Part shown: positions 51,230-63,788 of the stretch, one piece after another
How positions within the stretch are numbered: position 1 is the first letter of the stretch
How the letters are laid out: every line of letters begins with the position of its first letter
From: Quillaja saponaria
Lineage: Eukaryota; Streptophyta; Magnoliopsida; Fabales; Quillajaceae
Assembly: GCA_029379385.1 (NCBI GenBank)
Contig: CM055612.1
Span: 5,518,001-5,582,000 of the forward strand
Length of the DNA stretch: 64,000 nucleotides
Reading direction: 5' to 3'
The notes under the pieces: model-generated
Told to the model about the DNA's origin: nothing
The model's database searches: none
The model's input: only the letters and a program-made list of their open reading frames with translations
Position numbers and translations under genes: made by a program

Positions 51230-52230
51230 TCCAACTCCGAATTTTAGGACCAGTATTCCCGTAAGGTATCACGTGCCACTGTCGTTGAAAAAATAGACCC
51301 CTGGCGGGCCTCCAAAAAAATTGACAACGCCCCAATATCTTGGGCCAAAACAAGGCCTTAAAAGTCATCGAAGAAGGCCCAATCATTTTTCTCTCTCCAG
51401 AAAACTTTGAATTATGAGCGGCATCGTACGTCACTATCCACTGGCAAAGCGACACGTCAAAATGATGAAATAAGTGACTGTTTTGATCTAACGGTTTGTA
51501 ATTCGCACACCTTAAACGCTCTAATTTTTGTGGAAATTGATTTGATGTGTCGTCAGCTATATAATATATGTGTGTGGTTGTCTCTTTCTGAAAAAGCTGC
51601 ATTTCTTTTTCAGATTAATAATTTTTTTATTTTTCAGGTGAATAGTTAACCTTTTTGTTTTTTTTTGTTTTTTTTTTTTTCAGTTTGAGAGAAAAGCAAT
51701 GGATGGAGAACGACAAACAAAACTTATAAATTTGTTGTCTGTTTTGTCAGAGGATTGTCAGTTTGGCAATGGATAAACAACGTCCGAATCGGCGTTACAC
51801 TGTTAGCCGCCATTCAACAAGTTTTGATACAAGTATTAGATTTATTTTTTGTGTAATTTTTTTCTTTTAAATTTACAAGTTTTCATTAAATCAATTATTA
51901 CAGAAAGAATAAAAATTAAAATAAAACTTTACTTATATTTTTACTGGACTATCAAAATAAAACAGAATAAGGGACCCACATTATGTCTGAGTAGAATATA
52001 TGTACTGTTTTTGCTTTACTAGAAGGCAAAGCGCTCACTAGTGACTAAGTGATTTTTGACTAGTGGTCTCATGTTACACCATATAGTCAAGTGGTCTTAC
52101 GAGAAACACGTGGCACGCTAATGTAGTGCCGACAGTCGTTATCACTGTCATTATCTTGCCACTTAGGGAAGTGGGACCCATTCTAGGTTTCCTCCTTCCG
52201 GAAGCTGCAGCTGCAAGGCAGCTGTCCTAG
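51230..52230. promoter_or_regulatory. Promoter-like, GC-richer island without a gene
   Basis: Two blocks (about 51230-51480 and 52015-52230) are clearly less AT-rich than their surroundings. They carry two palindromic CACGTG G-boxes (51270-51275, 52107-52112), a TGGGCC (51341-51346) and AAGGCCCAAT (51374-51383), words common in plant promoters. A 126-codon minus-strand frame (51222-51602) is not recognisable. This could be a regulatory island, a promoter of a lost gene or a retroposed promoter fragment. Confidence 0.3.
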
Positions 52231-54583
52231 CTTACCTCTATTTTTGTCTTTTAAAAAAGAAAAAATAAATTTAGTCTAATATTTTGTAAATAGAAAAGAA
52301 ACTCTATTAATCATCTCACAACTTTAAACATATGTAAACCTTTTTGGTTAATTTTTTAACATATTTTTAAAAAAATTCTTTCTACGCTTATATGGCATGT
52401 AAGAATAAAAAGGTAATATAAATTTTATCTAAAAGAGAGATGATATAAAATTATTTAATTAATTCTTATATAATATTTTTTAATAAAATAATATATAAAT
52501 AATAAAATAATAAAATAACAATACAACAATAATATAATTATATAATTCAATATATTATATAATCTTATATTATAAAAAATATAAACTACATATAATTGGT
52601 AACAAATTAACAAAAGTGTAATTGCGCTACGTCACTATTTAGCCTTTCAATTTGGAATATCGATATATTTTATTGTCTTAATTAATAATACAAAAGTTCC
52701 AAATTGCCAGAACTTTCAACTTTCTTTATGTTTTGGACTAGGAATTGTCAATTTTCATTTCGAAATGCCGAAGTGGGCTTGTGATCCATTCTATTATACG
52801 AAAGGCTTACTCATTTATAAATATCATATTTATTTTTTATTTGATATATTTAAGTGTTTAAAATTTTTATTTTCCTTGTGGTTAAAGATATCCATGGTAC
52901 TTTGTAGTGAATAACTATTTTATTTACTCATAATAGATTGGTCTAGTGAACAATGTAATATTAAAAACACGTTTTTTCAATGAGGTTGAAAGTCCAAGTC
53001 CTCTTCTTGCTAGGGTTAAATCTGTTCTCATACATGTTTATGACTATTCTCGAATCAACCCTTAATATAGGTGTGGTGGGATTTTTCTTTAATATAAACT
53101 CAATATTTCTTATCAGAATGTATTAGATACCCTACCTATCTTTTCGTTCTTTTTGTACCCAAAAAAAATGACTATTTTATTTAAATTTATGTTACCATGT
53201 TGTTGACAACATTATTTAAGAACTAATTAGATAATTTATACTATCCTCTCTGTATTTGTCTCGTGTTATAATTGGATTTTCTGAAATTATATTCTTCATA
53301 AATGTAATTTTTCTAAAATTCAATCCTTTATTAAGTCCTACCCCTGAAATTGACTGAAAATCTGCTCTAAATAGCTACATATATTCTGGAATAGTAGATA
53401 AACAATGAAATTGAAATTAGCATAGCCTTTTGGATTCAAAGAGGAAAGTACAAATATTACATACATGAAATTAGTCCAGTGAAGCCCAAAAGTGTCTAGA
53501 AACAACACGAAACTTCAATTCCTGGCCCTATTGACTTGATAACGAAGATAGGGAAACAACAAAACAACATTGAAATTTTGAGGTAAAGAATTGGGCCCAT
53601 TTCATTTCATTGTTCAAAACGGGGTGTTTTGTATTTTGTAAATCGTAGTGGAAAGACTTTTTTACATTCATAAAATATATTTAAAAAAATCGGTTATATT
53701 TGTCAAAAAATATTTAAACTTATATAATGTATTTTTAAATAATATTAGTTATATTGTTTTTTTTATTTTTCACAATATACTATGTTAGATATAGTATAAG
53801 AGAAAATTAACAAATATTGTGTTGTTGTCAAATATAATTATAAGTGAATCAATTATTATTCTTAATTTTAGAAGTTAGTATTACTTTTTGTTTGTTTTAA
53901 TACTAGTCTTCCATTCCTTGTATTTTTTTTTTAATTGCAACGAATAATTTTCAACAATAACTTGTCACAGCATTAAGTACCTCTAATTAGAAGCCAGAAC
54001 AATATAACTCAATTTTCTACAAACATGATGAAACACAACTTGTGTTAGTGTATAAAAGTCTATTTAGGAGTTTGAGAAAAAAGAAAGGAAAGTAAATGGA
54101 GGGAGGGAGAGGAGAGAAAATGAGATGAGTGATGTAAGACAAGAACGGAGGTTAAATTATTTTAATTTATTGTATTTTTATACTTATGATGTAGTTTTCT
54201 TAGTTATTAGTTTTAGATTTATTTTATTTTTTTCTTAGTATTGTATAGGAAATAGAAATGAGGGTTAGAGTGAATAGAAAGTATAAATATAATATTTTGT
54301 TTTTAGTCCCACGTTATTAAGATGTGAGTTAGTTAGTATATGAAATTTTAATAAATAAAGATTTTTATTGAATTGTAAAATCATCTAATAATTCATCATT
54401 TTGTTTATTAAAGATTTTATATCTCTAGGAGTCCAAAAATTATAAGTACTTATTTTCTCAAATTTAAAGTTTAATTTGTAAGGATATATGTACTTAGCCA
54501 TTTCCTCTCACTTCATTAAAAAAACTCTCAAATAAAACAAAATATACTCTTGGGGTTCGTGGACTCGAGAACCTGATGGTAAA
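52231..54583. other. Gene-free AT-rich stretch
   Basis: No gene. 52440-52620 is almost pure A/T and resembles 17990-18070 in composition. Purine-rich GGGAGGGAGAGGAGAG near 54100. Confidence 0.4.
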
Positions 54584-54659
54584 ATTAGTACTCGGTGGTG
54601 GTCAGTAATAAGAGAGAAGTGATTAGTATTCAGTGGTTGTCGGTAATAAGAGAGAAGTG
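54584..54659 (+). repeat. Tandem repeat, two units of 38 bases
   Basis: Units 54584-54621 and 54622-54659 differ at only a few positions. Each ends AGTAATAAGAGAGAAGTG or GGTAATAAGAGAGAAGTG. Confidence 0.9.
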
Positions 54660-54734
54660 ACATTGCATTTAAGAAAGGGAGAGAAACTAACTGTTTTGAA
54701 TAAGGGTGTGCAATTGAGCGGTTTGGGCAAATTT

Positions 54735-54891
54735 GTCAAGGGTTGCTTGTTGTGAAACCCTAATTTTGTCTGCCACAATGGGCAAATTTGTCACCATTTG
54801 ATGGTAGTTGCAGGAATCAACAAGGGCATGAAGAAACACAATTAGCAATTACAAGGGTCGTGATTGTATATATGTATCTACCAATAACAAA
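54735..54891 (+). repeat. ~160-base direct repeat, copy 1
   Basis: Matches 55932-56098 with about 85-90% identity by eye. Landmarks: CAAGGGTTGCTTGTTGTG, AAACCCTAATTTTGTCTGCC, CACCATTTGATGGTAGTTGC, AGGAATCAACAAG, TTACAAGGGTC and CTACCAATAACAAA. Confidence 0.9.
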
Positions 54892-55931
54892 GATATATAT
54901 AATCCAAAATTTAATATTTAGACATAAGAATATTTTGTAGAGATAATATTTACATATAAAAAATAATTTAAAAAGATAGTAAGAAATATTTGTGCTAATA
55001 AGTAATTAACAACTTGTATTTGGACACTTCCATAAAGGCCAAAAGCCACAAGATGTATATATTTTCTGAAATATATATATAAGAAAAAGGAGTATCTCTG
55101 GAACGGAAACATACAACAAACCATGTCCAATAATAGTGAAGAACAAGTTTGGTTTAATTGGTACACGTGTTTTCAGCCACCAAATCTTGACTAAGACAAG
55201 CTGTGTACCTTAACTACATACACTTGTGTACAAAATCACGAGCCTTGTCATTGTTATTTGTTGGTGCTGATATTTTTGGACATTAACGTACGTTGGCATC
55301 TATTATTCTCAGAGGTCATAATCTTCAGGGGTTGCTATGCTCACAAAGTCACACACTATGAAACTAAATAATTTCGATAATTCTAATAAATCAGTCCATG
55401 TATTACTCGGGTTAATTAGTCAAAAGGTATAATTATATAGAAGATGCTTAATTAATTTTCAAGTTTCAATCCATCATTATCGAATCCATAATATGTCAAC
55501 TAGAGAAAACTACTCAAGAACTTAGAAGAATGTGAGATTGGCATCTGTCTGAATTCTGAAAAAGAATCTACATATCAAATGTTTAAATCATTATAATTCA
55601 AAGCCATCAGTTTCTTGTATAGTTTCAAAATTTTGATTCTATTTCCACTTACTATGCGAAGGGAATAATTAATTGTTTTATTTTTATAAATTCATTAATT
55701 AAATGAAAAATATATATATATATAATTATTTGAGATCGCGTAATTTGTGTGAATCAACCCACCTGTAATGTTTAAAAAAAAATTAATGGTTAAATTGGAA
55801 GTTACAATATTTGATAAATGAGTGCGCATCAACAGTGACCCAAAGTTCTATCATGGTTTTGGGCAGTACTCCACTAATTAATATTAGTTGATTATATAGT
55901 CACAATCTTACTAAGTATTTATAGTAAAATA

Positions 55932-56098
55932 GGCAAGGGTTGCTTGTTGTGGGGAAACCCTAATTTTGTCTGCCACAATTGGTCAATTTTGTCACCATTT
56001 GATGGTAGTTGCAGGAATCAACAAGAGCATGAAAAAACACAATCAGCAATTACAAGGGTCATGACTGCATTTATGCATATGTTCTACCAATAACAAAA
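55932..56098 (+). repeat. ~160-base direct repeat, copy 2
   Basis: Partner of 54735-54891, same orientation, 1.2 kb downstream. No inverted ends and no frame. Confidence 0.9.
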
Positions 56099-56099
56099 G

Positions 56100-57339
56100 G
56101 CAGACATGAAATTTATTGAAGCCACTTGATCAGCCTCTATTAACACTTGACATCAAATGAATTGAATTTTTTTATATTTATTAATTTAGATTGATTTATG
56201 AGAATCGACTCATCCAGAAGTGTTATTAATGATATATTATATATATAGTGACAGAATCAATTTTCATAAATTTAATGTAGTATGTTTTCTATATAATTAT
56301 AATAAAAATTTTGAAGGACTAGTCTAGTTAAAACGATTTGTTATATTCTTTAATCTGATGAGTTTGAATATTTGTAGAAAAGTTATTGAAAACAAATAAA
56401 ATATTATATATTTTAATTAAAATATATGTAAATTAATTTAGGCGCCGCTAAAACTTGTAATTAAATAACAAACCGCAGACAATGATTAAAATCTACGTTT
56501 TTGATTGACTAAATTGTACCAAAAAAATTGTATGGTATAAGGTACACTTTTGTTTGCCATGTGGAAGAAAAGTTGTAATTTACTTAGCCTAGGAAACTTC
56601 AATTTGACATGAAAGAAGATTGCAGTGGCCAACATATGTGGACCCAGACAAGCAGAAGCTGCTGCATGGTCCTCAACCCAAAACTTGGAGAAAATATATA
56701 TTCAATAAAGTGGCAAACTAATTGAACAATTTCTTTCCCAAAGGTTTATAATGGACATAAAAGATGAGATTACATTAAGATGAGTTCATTTCAATTCAAC
56801 AATTTAACTTTATCATAATTTAAAAAGTTAACATAAAATAACAATTCACATATAAATAGAGCAAAATTTCACATTTATCAATAAAGTTAGAATCTAAAAT
56901 TTTAAAATATCAACACTAAAGTTTTAACTATTTAACTAGTACGTACATCAAATTGGTATTCTATTATCATTCATGGAAAACATCATTATTGGTGCTTTGG
57001 AATCTAATTAAAAATGCCCCTATACAATGGCACCTTCTTAGTTTGTTTCAATCTCCACTTTGAACGGCCATATATTCCACTACCATTCCCACGTCATGTT
57101 CTTTCAATTTTTTATATAAAACGTCTATCATCATTATTAGAACTCAACCAAATTTTCTAGACCTAGCTAGAACAAATTAATGAGGCTTCAAAACCTTTTT
57201 TATTTTTTATCAATTGATATGATGATAAAAAATAATTGTAAGTTTAATTTATAACAATTTAGAAGGAGGTTGTCAAGTCTGAGTTAAACAATGGGCTAGA
57301 TAACACTTTATCTTCTTATAAACCACTATAGGATTGGAT
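56100..57339. other. Gene-free AT-rich stretch
   Basis: No gene or RNA structure recognised. Confidence 0.4.
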
Positions 57340-57720
57340 TCGTTCACATGGAAGGTTACTCTCTCCATCTCCATAAATCTCCATTCCTGATGAAGGCAAA
57401 GCTTTGACCTTAATAAAAATTCTCGATTCCTATAAACCTGCATCTCTTTTGAAGCCAAGATTTAGTCCCATAAGAGGTAGTTCTCCATGCCCATAAAATC
57501 CACTCTTGGTGGAGGCAGAATTCAATCGTTGGTGGTGGAGAATTTGAACCATGAGCTTATGAGTTACATAACGAGAGATATTTCTCTTTCAATAAAATTT
57601 TATCTTAGTAAAGGCGAGATTCGATCCCATGGGAGATAGCTCTCTCCCTTAGTCCCATAAATCTCCTTACTTATTGAAGGTGGGATTCCATCATAGGTGG
57701 TGAAAGCAGGATTCAAGTAC
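57340..57720 (+). repeat. Degenerate tandem repeat, about four units of 75-110 bases
   Basis: Recurring order of words: CTCTCCATCTCCATAAATCT-like, then GGTGGAGGC / GATGAAGGC / TAGTAAAGGC, then GATTCGATCCCAT-like. Units start near 57355, 57475, 57585 and 57640. A further diverged piece lies at about 58535-58605. Confidence 0.5.
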
Positions 57721-58850
57721 CTGGGACGATGCAATTTTTTAATTTATTAATTGCTTCAATTATCTAATAATTATTTGTAAATATATTAATTTTCTTAGGT
57801 CTAATTTTGGATTGATTAAATTGCATTCACGCAATTATGCGTAATTCACAAAGGATCCAAATCTTTTAGTAATAGTACGATTTCTAAAATCTACGAATTT
57901 GTTGTCTAATGTGTAGAATGGATCTCTATGTTTAAGTTTATTCTCGTCCGACTAATCAGTTTTTAAAAATTTATCATATTATGATGGAGTGAATGATGTA
58001 ATCACCGAATATTATGCATTAAACTATATTAATTATTTTATGTGTCATAATAATAATAATTTTATAATTCGTGCAATTATAAATGGGAGGGTACATAAAT
58101 ATGCTACTTTTAAATATTATATTTTATAAACAATAGTACAAAATATCAATATGTTACTTTTTTTTGTTGAGATTCTTTGTGTCAAGGCCTAGTGAGAATA
58201 CTTAATATTAGTGTGGTAGTCAACTACTCCACAGCATCCACTAAAAGTGGTATGTAATTAGTTTAACGAGCAAGCTATAATGTGATAAGCATGACCAAAT
58301 AATTAACACATTTTTTTATGTATATATAATGGATGGGTCTAATATATTTCAGGACAGGAAACAGCATATCACTCTATAAACTATTTTTTCTTCAAATATA
58401 CCTTAGACATTATTATTCGAACTAAGAACCTTGTCTTCTCTAAGTAGGGTAACCAATTGACTTATTTCTAGTAGACAAATAAAAAAATTAAATGTTCTTG
58501 TACAACCATGATAAAAGTAATTTTTTTTGGTCTGTATGGGATCTTAAGGGAGATAATTTTCTCTCTTCTCAATATAAGATTTATTTTTGATAAAAGCGAG
58601 AATTGATCACAGATTATTTTAATGACAAAAAATATATATATATATCAATTGAATCAAATTGTACGTTCATGATAAATTATTACTGAGAATTGATAATTGA
58701 AAATTGAAAATTATATATATACTAATTTATAAATTTATAAAATATTGTCTCCTAGTGAAAAGGATTTCCACCAATTGAGATTCCAAGATGTAAACTACAT
58801 AGTTTCTAGCTAACATTTTCTGTAAGAGCAATTTATAGCTCAAAGCCGTC
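57721..58850. other. Upstream region of CCD8
   Basis: AT-rich DNA without a gene; the proximal part should hold the CCD8 promoter. No specific regulatory element can be named from the sequence alone. Confidence 0.4.
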
Positions 58851-58852
58851 CT

Positions 58853-58860
58853 TATAAATA
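58853..58860 (+). promoter_or_regulatory. TATA box of CCD8
   Basis: TATAAATA 105 bases before the chosen ATG, in a clear CTTATAAATACACC context, with C-rich leader-like sequence downstream. Confidence 0.6.
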
Positions 58861-58964
58861 CACCATCTACACCCTCACTCCCTAAAACAAACTTGCCCCC
58901 TCAGCTAAACAAGATAGCTTAGTGTAGTAGACAGTAGTAATTACCTTTTTTGAGTGATTTATTC

Positions 58965-61900
58965 ATGGCTTCCATAGCTTTCTCTTCAGCTATCAGAAAC
59001 TCCATGTCATGGCCAACTATGCTTTCCAATAAACCTGCAGATGATATGAAAGATGGGTTTTCCTTTGGGAAGAGCATGTTTACTACTAGAAAACACAATT
59101 TTAATCATCAAGATTTGATTCTTACCAATGTTGCAAGTCCATTAACTCCGGCAATTGCTCCACCACCGGAGAAAACAGCAAGGCCCGATGACCGCCACCA
59201 TGTTGCTTGGACTAGTATCCGGCAAGAGAGATGGGAAGGAGAGCTTGTTGTACAAGGACAAATACCACTCTGGCTGGTATGCAATTAATGATCCCACTTT
59301 TAATTATTTTACTCTTAAAATATTTTATTAAGAATGATTATTAGTAATTAATGAGTTAATTATTTTATTAGGCTGAGATCTTGTTGTGTCATCAAGAAGG
59401 CTCATGTTTTCAGCTTTAACTTTTACGAAAAATTAAGATAAAGTTCATAAAATGACATATATTAAGTTATATTTAATATATGATTAACTCATTAAGTATT
59501 CATAATCATACATCTGATGTGTTAGAAGTGGGGGAGCTTACTAAGCATATTACTTGTCTGCTTAATTTAGTAATCTTACATGATTCTTAGAATATAATAA
59601 ATACAGATTCCAATCACTGTACAGATCTCTCAAGTAAAATATCATAATTTTTCAAACTATATATATGCTTTGCTCTATTTAATTAAATTAAATAATGACC
59701 ATAACCAATATCTCCAATTATAATATGATCTATTAATACAAAATTATTAATTATACAATGCGTAAACAGAAAAAGTATGATAGTTATTATTAACTTAGAC
59801 ATGGTCATCTAAATCTTTTTAGAAGTCTTTATTTTAAGTGATTTATTTTCATTTTAAAAATATTATGCATGAAAGATTTTATTTTATTTTTGATAATAAA
59901 AATAGAAAGATAGGAAAAGTATTTCACACATTCCAACATAAAACATTGCACTCTCATTACTATTATGTTATATCTAAAAGAACCTCACCACACTTATGTT
60001 GGGGTTCAAACTAAACGCTAATTGGTCACATATATACTTTTTATTAGAGGGTCGCCCTTACTATATGATTTTTAGTAATTTCTATTGCAAATTAGAATAC
60101 GAAATTCAATTAATTAGTTAATTAATATTGATGGAACCCTAATTGATAAATTACATGCAGAGTGGAACATACCTAAGAAATGGACCGGGCATGTGGCACA
60201 TCGGAGACTACAACTTCCGCCACCTCTTTGACGGCTATGCTACACTAGTGAAGCTCCACTTTGAGAACGGCCGGTTGATTGCCGGCCACCGCCAAATTGA
60301 ATCAGAAGCTTATAAGGCTGCAAAGAAGAATAAAAAATTATGTTACCGTGAATTTTCTGAAGTTCCAAAATCTGATAACTTTTTGGCCTATGTTGGTGAG
60401 CTTGCTAATCTCTTCTCCGGTGCATCATTAACCGACAATGCTAATACCGGGGTGGTTAAGCTCGGAGATGGACGGGTGGTTTGCCTGACGGAGACCCAAA
60501 AAGGATCCATTATAATCGACCCGGTCACATTGGACACGTTAGGGAAATTTGAGTATACTGATACACTAGGGGGTCTAATACATTCAGCTCACCCAATCGT
60601 GACAGATACAGAGTTCTTTACCCTATTGCCTGATTTGGTGATCCCTGGGTACTTGGTGGTGAGAATGGAGCCAGGAACAAATGACCGGAAGGTGATTGGA
60701 CGGGTGGATTGCCGGGGTGGCCCTGCGCCGGGGTGGGTCCATTCGTTTCCGGTGACTGAACATTATGTCATTGTACCTGAAATGCCATTGAGATATTGTG
60801 CCCAAAATTTGCTCAAAGCTGAGCCTACACCATTGTACAAGTTTGAGTGGCATCCTGACTCAAAAGCATTTATGCATGTTATGTGCAAAGCTAGTGGCAA
60901 AATTGTAAGTCTTCCTGGCCCCTCTCTGATTTACCTCTTTCTATCATAAATATTGAACTTATTTTCATATTGTTTTGGAAGGTGGCAAGTGTGGAAGTGC
61001 CATTGTACATTACTTTCCATTTCATCAATGCATATGAAGAGGAAGATGAAGATGGAAGGGTCACAGCAATAATCGCAGATTGCTGTGAACACAATGCCAA
61101 CACTACCATTCTTGACAGGCTTAGGCTGCAGAATCTCCGGTCATATAATGGCGGAGAAGACGTATTACCAGATGCAAGGTAAGTTTAGTAAATAAGTTTT
61201 CTTTCTTTTCAATTTACCATTTATCTTCTTCCCGAACTTATATTATGGTACTGAGGTTTGGATCATCAACAGGGTTGGACGGTTCATAATACCATTGGAT
61301 GGGAGTCCACATGGTAAGTTGGAGGCTGCACTAAACCCTGATGAACATGGAAGAGGCATGGACATGTGCAGCATAAACCCTTGTAATTTGGGCAAAAAGT
61401 ACAGATATGCTTATGCATGTGGAGCTGAACGCCCTTGTAATTTCCCCAACACCCTCACCAAGGTATTATATGGTCATTTTTTAGTTCTTTCTATCCCCAG
61501 GATTCCTTCCGTATAGTTATCTTAACCAGTATACTAAGATGGTTGATTAATTAACCCTTGCAGCTCGATTTAATGAAGAAAAAGGCGAAGAACTGGTACG
61601 ATGAGGGTGCTGTGCCCTCAGAACCATTCTTTGTAGCTCGGCCTGGAGCCACCCAGGAAGATGATGGTAAGAGCATCTGTACATGTCTGTCTTTCATTCC
61701 ACTTTCATCCCATTAAGTGAATCCCTATTCTTCTATGAAAAAACTACTATAAAATGAACTCTCGCCTCCTCCTAGCTTCCCAGATTTTCTTTAACTATAT
61801 CGTTCTGATGAAAGTTCATCCATCGCTAACATATGAACATGGCAGGTGTGGTAATATCCATGGTAAGTGACAAAAATGGAGGTGGATACGCACTATTGCT

Positions 61901-61991
61901 AGATGGTTCTACCTTTGAAGAAATTGCCAGAGCAAAGTTCCCTTACGGTCTGCCATACGGGTTGCATGGTTGCTGGGTTCCGAAGAAGTGA
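58965..61991 (+). CDS. CCD8: Carotenoid cleavage dioxygenase 8 (strigolactone synthesis)
   Basis: Plastid non-heme iron enzyme (MAX4/RMS1/DAD1/D10) that converts 9-cis-beta-apo-10'-carotenal to carlactone, after D27 and CCD7 and before MAX1. Six exons: 58965-59276, 60161-60904, 60982-61178, 61273-61462, 61564-61666, 61846-61991; 1692 bases, 563 aa, all junctions in frame. The first ~60 residues look like a transit peptide. Landmarks: VAWTSIRQERWEGEL, TYLRNGPGMWHIGDYNF, RHLFDGYATLVKL, LTDNANTGVVKLGDGR, EMPLRYCAQNLLKAEPTPLY, INAYEEEDEDG, DMCSINPCNLGKKYRY and FPYGLPYGLHGCW. Four iron-binding His candidates: H248 (HSAHP), H298 (GWVHSF), H365 (TFHFIN) and H556 (GLHGCW). Start taken at MASIAF, as in MAX4 (MASL...); an in-frame Met lies five codons upstream. 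Residue 105 is Ser where the family has Asn in NGTYLRNG. Intact and probably functional. Expression is typically in roots and nodes and responds to auxin. Confidence 0.95.
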
Positions 61992-63046
61992 TTGTAGTTG
62001 TAGATATACCATCAATAAACTTCTCAGAGAAAAAAGATGCATCTACATGCATAGATTGTAGCTGGTAGATATATACCTGCAGTAACTATATATGTAATGA
62101 TAGTGTGCTTAATTACAGTCATTGACTCACTGATCTCTATATGTATATTAGGTTGGCAATAAGTGATGTTATCTTAAATGTTTAAGTGAATGAAATCTCA
62201 GTTTTGTTCTTAGTTTTATGGATAACTTACTTCTATGCAAAAGGAAAACAAATCTGTGTAGTTGGAGAAATCTTTCAGTATCAGAATCGGATCTCATCTT
62301 CACTGGAATTTTTTTGCATAAAACTCTGTACTTTTAGAAGAACAAAAGTTTGGTTAAGTACCTGGCAATAAGAGAGTTCCATGCTAGCACTGCATCTTCA
62401 TCTAGAATGGACTTTCTGACCACAGAAAAAATTAGGGTCTGTTGCACTAGAGAGTTTTAGGTAAATGGACACAGATTACTTTTGACTCAAATGGGATGAA
62501 ATTTAAGAGAAGCACAATAGTTACAGACAAATTCTAGGGTAGTTCATGACCACAATCTAATGGAAGATCGATTCAGAGTTTCATAATATAATATTTTATT
62601 TATATATCAACAAACACTCAATTTATTTTGCTATGTTCATTTTATCTTCATCACTTGCCACTTGTGCTATTTTTCTATGGAAGCTAGAAATACTCCAAGA
62701 GTGATATCAAAAAATCTATTTGAGATTGAAGCAGTGAGCAGGCATCAAGAATTGGACATGTATTATTATTCAAATGAATTTTGACAAATTGCTATTCATG
62801 ACAAATACAATCAGAATATCCAGTTTTAAGTAAGATCACATAAATTTGACAATAAAAGATCTCTTATGGGGAAACCAATATGTGAAGAGCAAAACTCCAG
62901 CCACCCCTGGAGTCTAACAAAAAAAAACATAAAAAGTAAGAACAAGAACAGAAGATCTTCTAACCTCTCCAAAGCAAGAAGTCATCTGTACGTTGGAATA
63001 TTGTATTGCAGTATATTGCTGAATAGCCACAACAGAAGAATCCTGA
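61992..63046. other. Spacer between convergent gene ends
   Basis: 3' flank of CCD8 and of the minus-strand gene to its right. No additional gene recognised. Confidence 0.4.
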
Positions 63047-63788
63047 TCAATTTTGGTCTGTATAAACAGCATCAACATCATCAAGCTTGAGTAATTTAGT
63101 CATAAGTAATTCCTCGTTCAAGTCCATAGCCTCGTCATATAGATGAAGCCAAATAACTCACTACTGTCACTCTTCTACTCTGAAGGGGAAAGATATAGAC
63201 AGGAAAAGAACAACTACCAAGAGTAAGTTTCCCGAGTGTAGTAGAAAAACACAGCATAGCACATTTTATTCGAACCAGTCAGTGTGACAAAAGACAACCA
63301 TTCACACATAAATTAGTTGGTAGATGCATTTGAGGCTGCATATGTTTTAATAGTAACGGTATTGCAGAGAAGAAGGTAAACAAGTAGGTAATTCTCCAAT
63401 CTTACGGGTAGACAGGAACATTTATTCATTTGATTAGTGAACAAAATCATGGAGAAGTGAAAGTACCATAAAATGAGGCAGCACAACAATGATTACAGTG
63501 TCAGAAAATAATAAATGGTAATAAGTATTTTAAACAGCTAAGCTCAAATAATAATGATCTCCATACTAGTAGAGTAGCTCTTCAAATGAATGAGGATGCA
63601 CAGTGAGTCCAAAAAAACATCCCTTTGCCATTTCATATTAAGAAATTGTGCTCTTCTGCACCATAGAGTAGATGTACCTCAATTGTGGTAAATGGAAGAA
63701 GCTCGGATCCTTTATCAGGCTCACAATTTATGTCTTCCCCTTGCAGCTTTGAAAGTATAGCTGAAAAGTTCTCAGATGAGCTTGCGAT
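63047..63788 (-). CDS. Last two exons of an unidentified gene, runs off right edge
   Basis: Minus-strand exon 63678-63788 (111 bases, acceptor CTATCAG, donor GTACAT) encodes 37 residues starting IASSSENFSAILSKLQGEDI. A second exon at 63047-63130 (acceptor GACGAG) continues in the same phase with AMDLNEELLMTKLLKLDDVD and ends at TGA. The short acidic, helical C-terminus is not diagnostic. By gene order next to CCD8, an Arabidopsis At4g32820-like TPR protein is a candidate, but I cannot confirm this from the residues. The weaker acceptor of the last exon makes its left boundary uncertain. Confidence 0.45.

Noticed and set aside
51222..51602. 126-codon minus-strand open frame
   Set aside because: No recognisable domain or splice context; it overlaps the promoter-like island and looks like chance.
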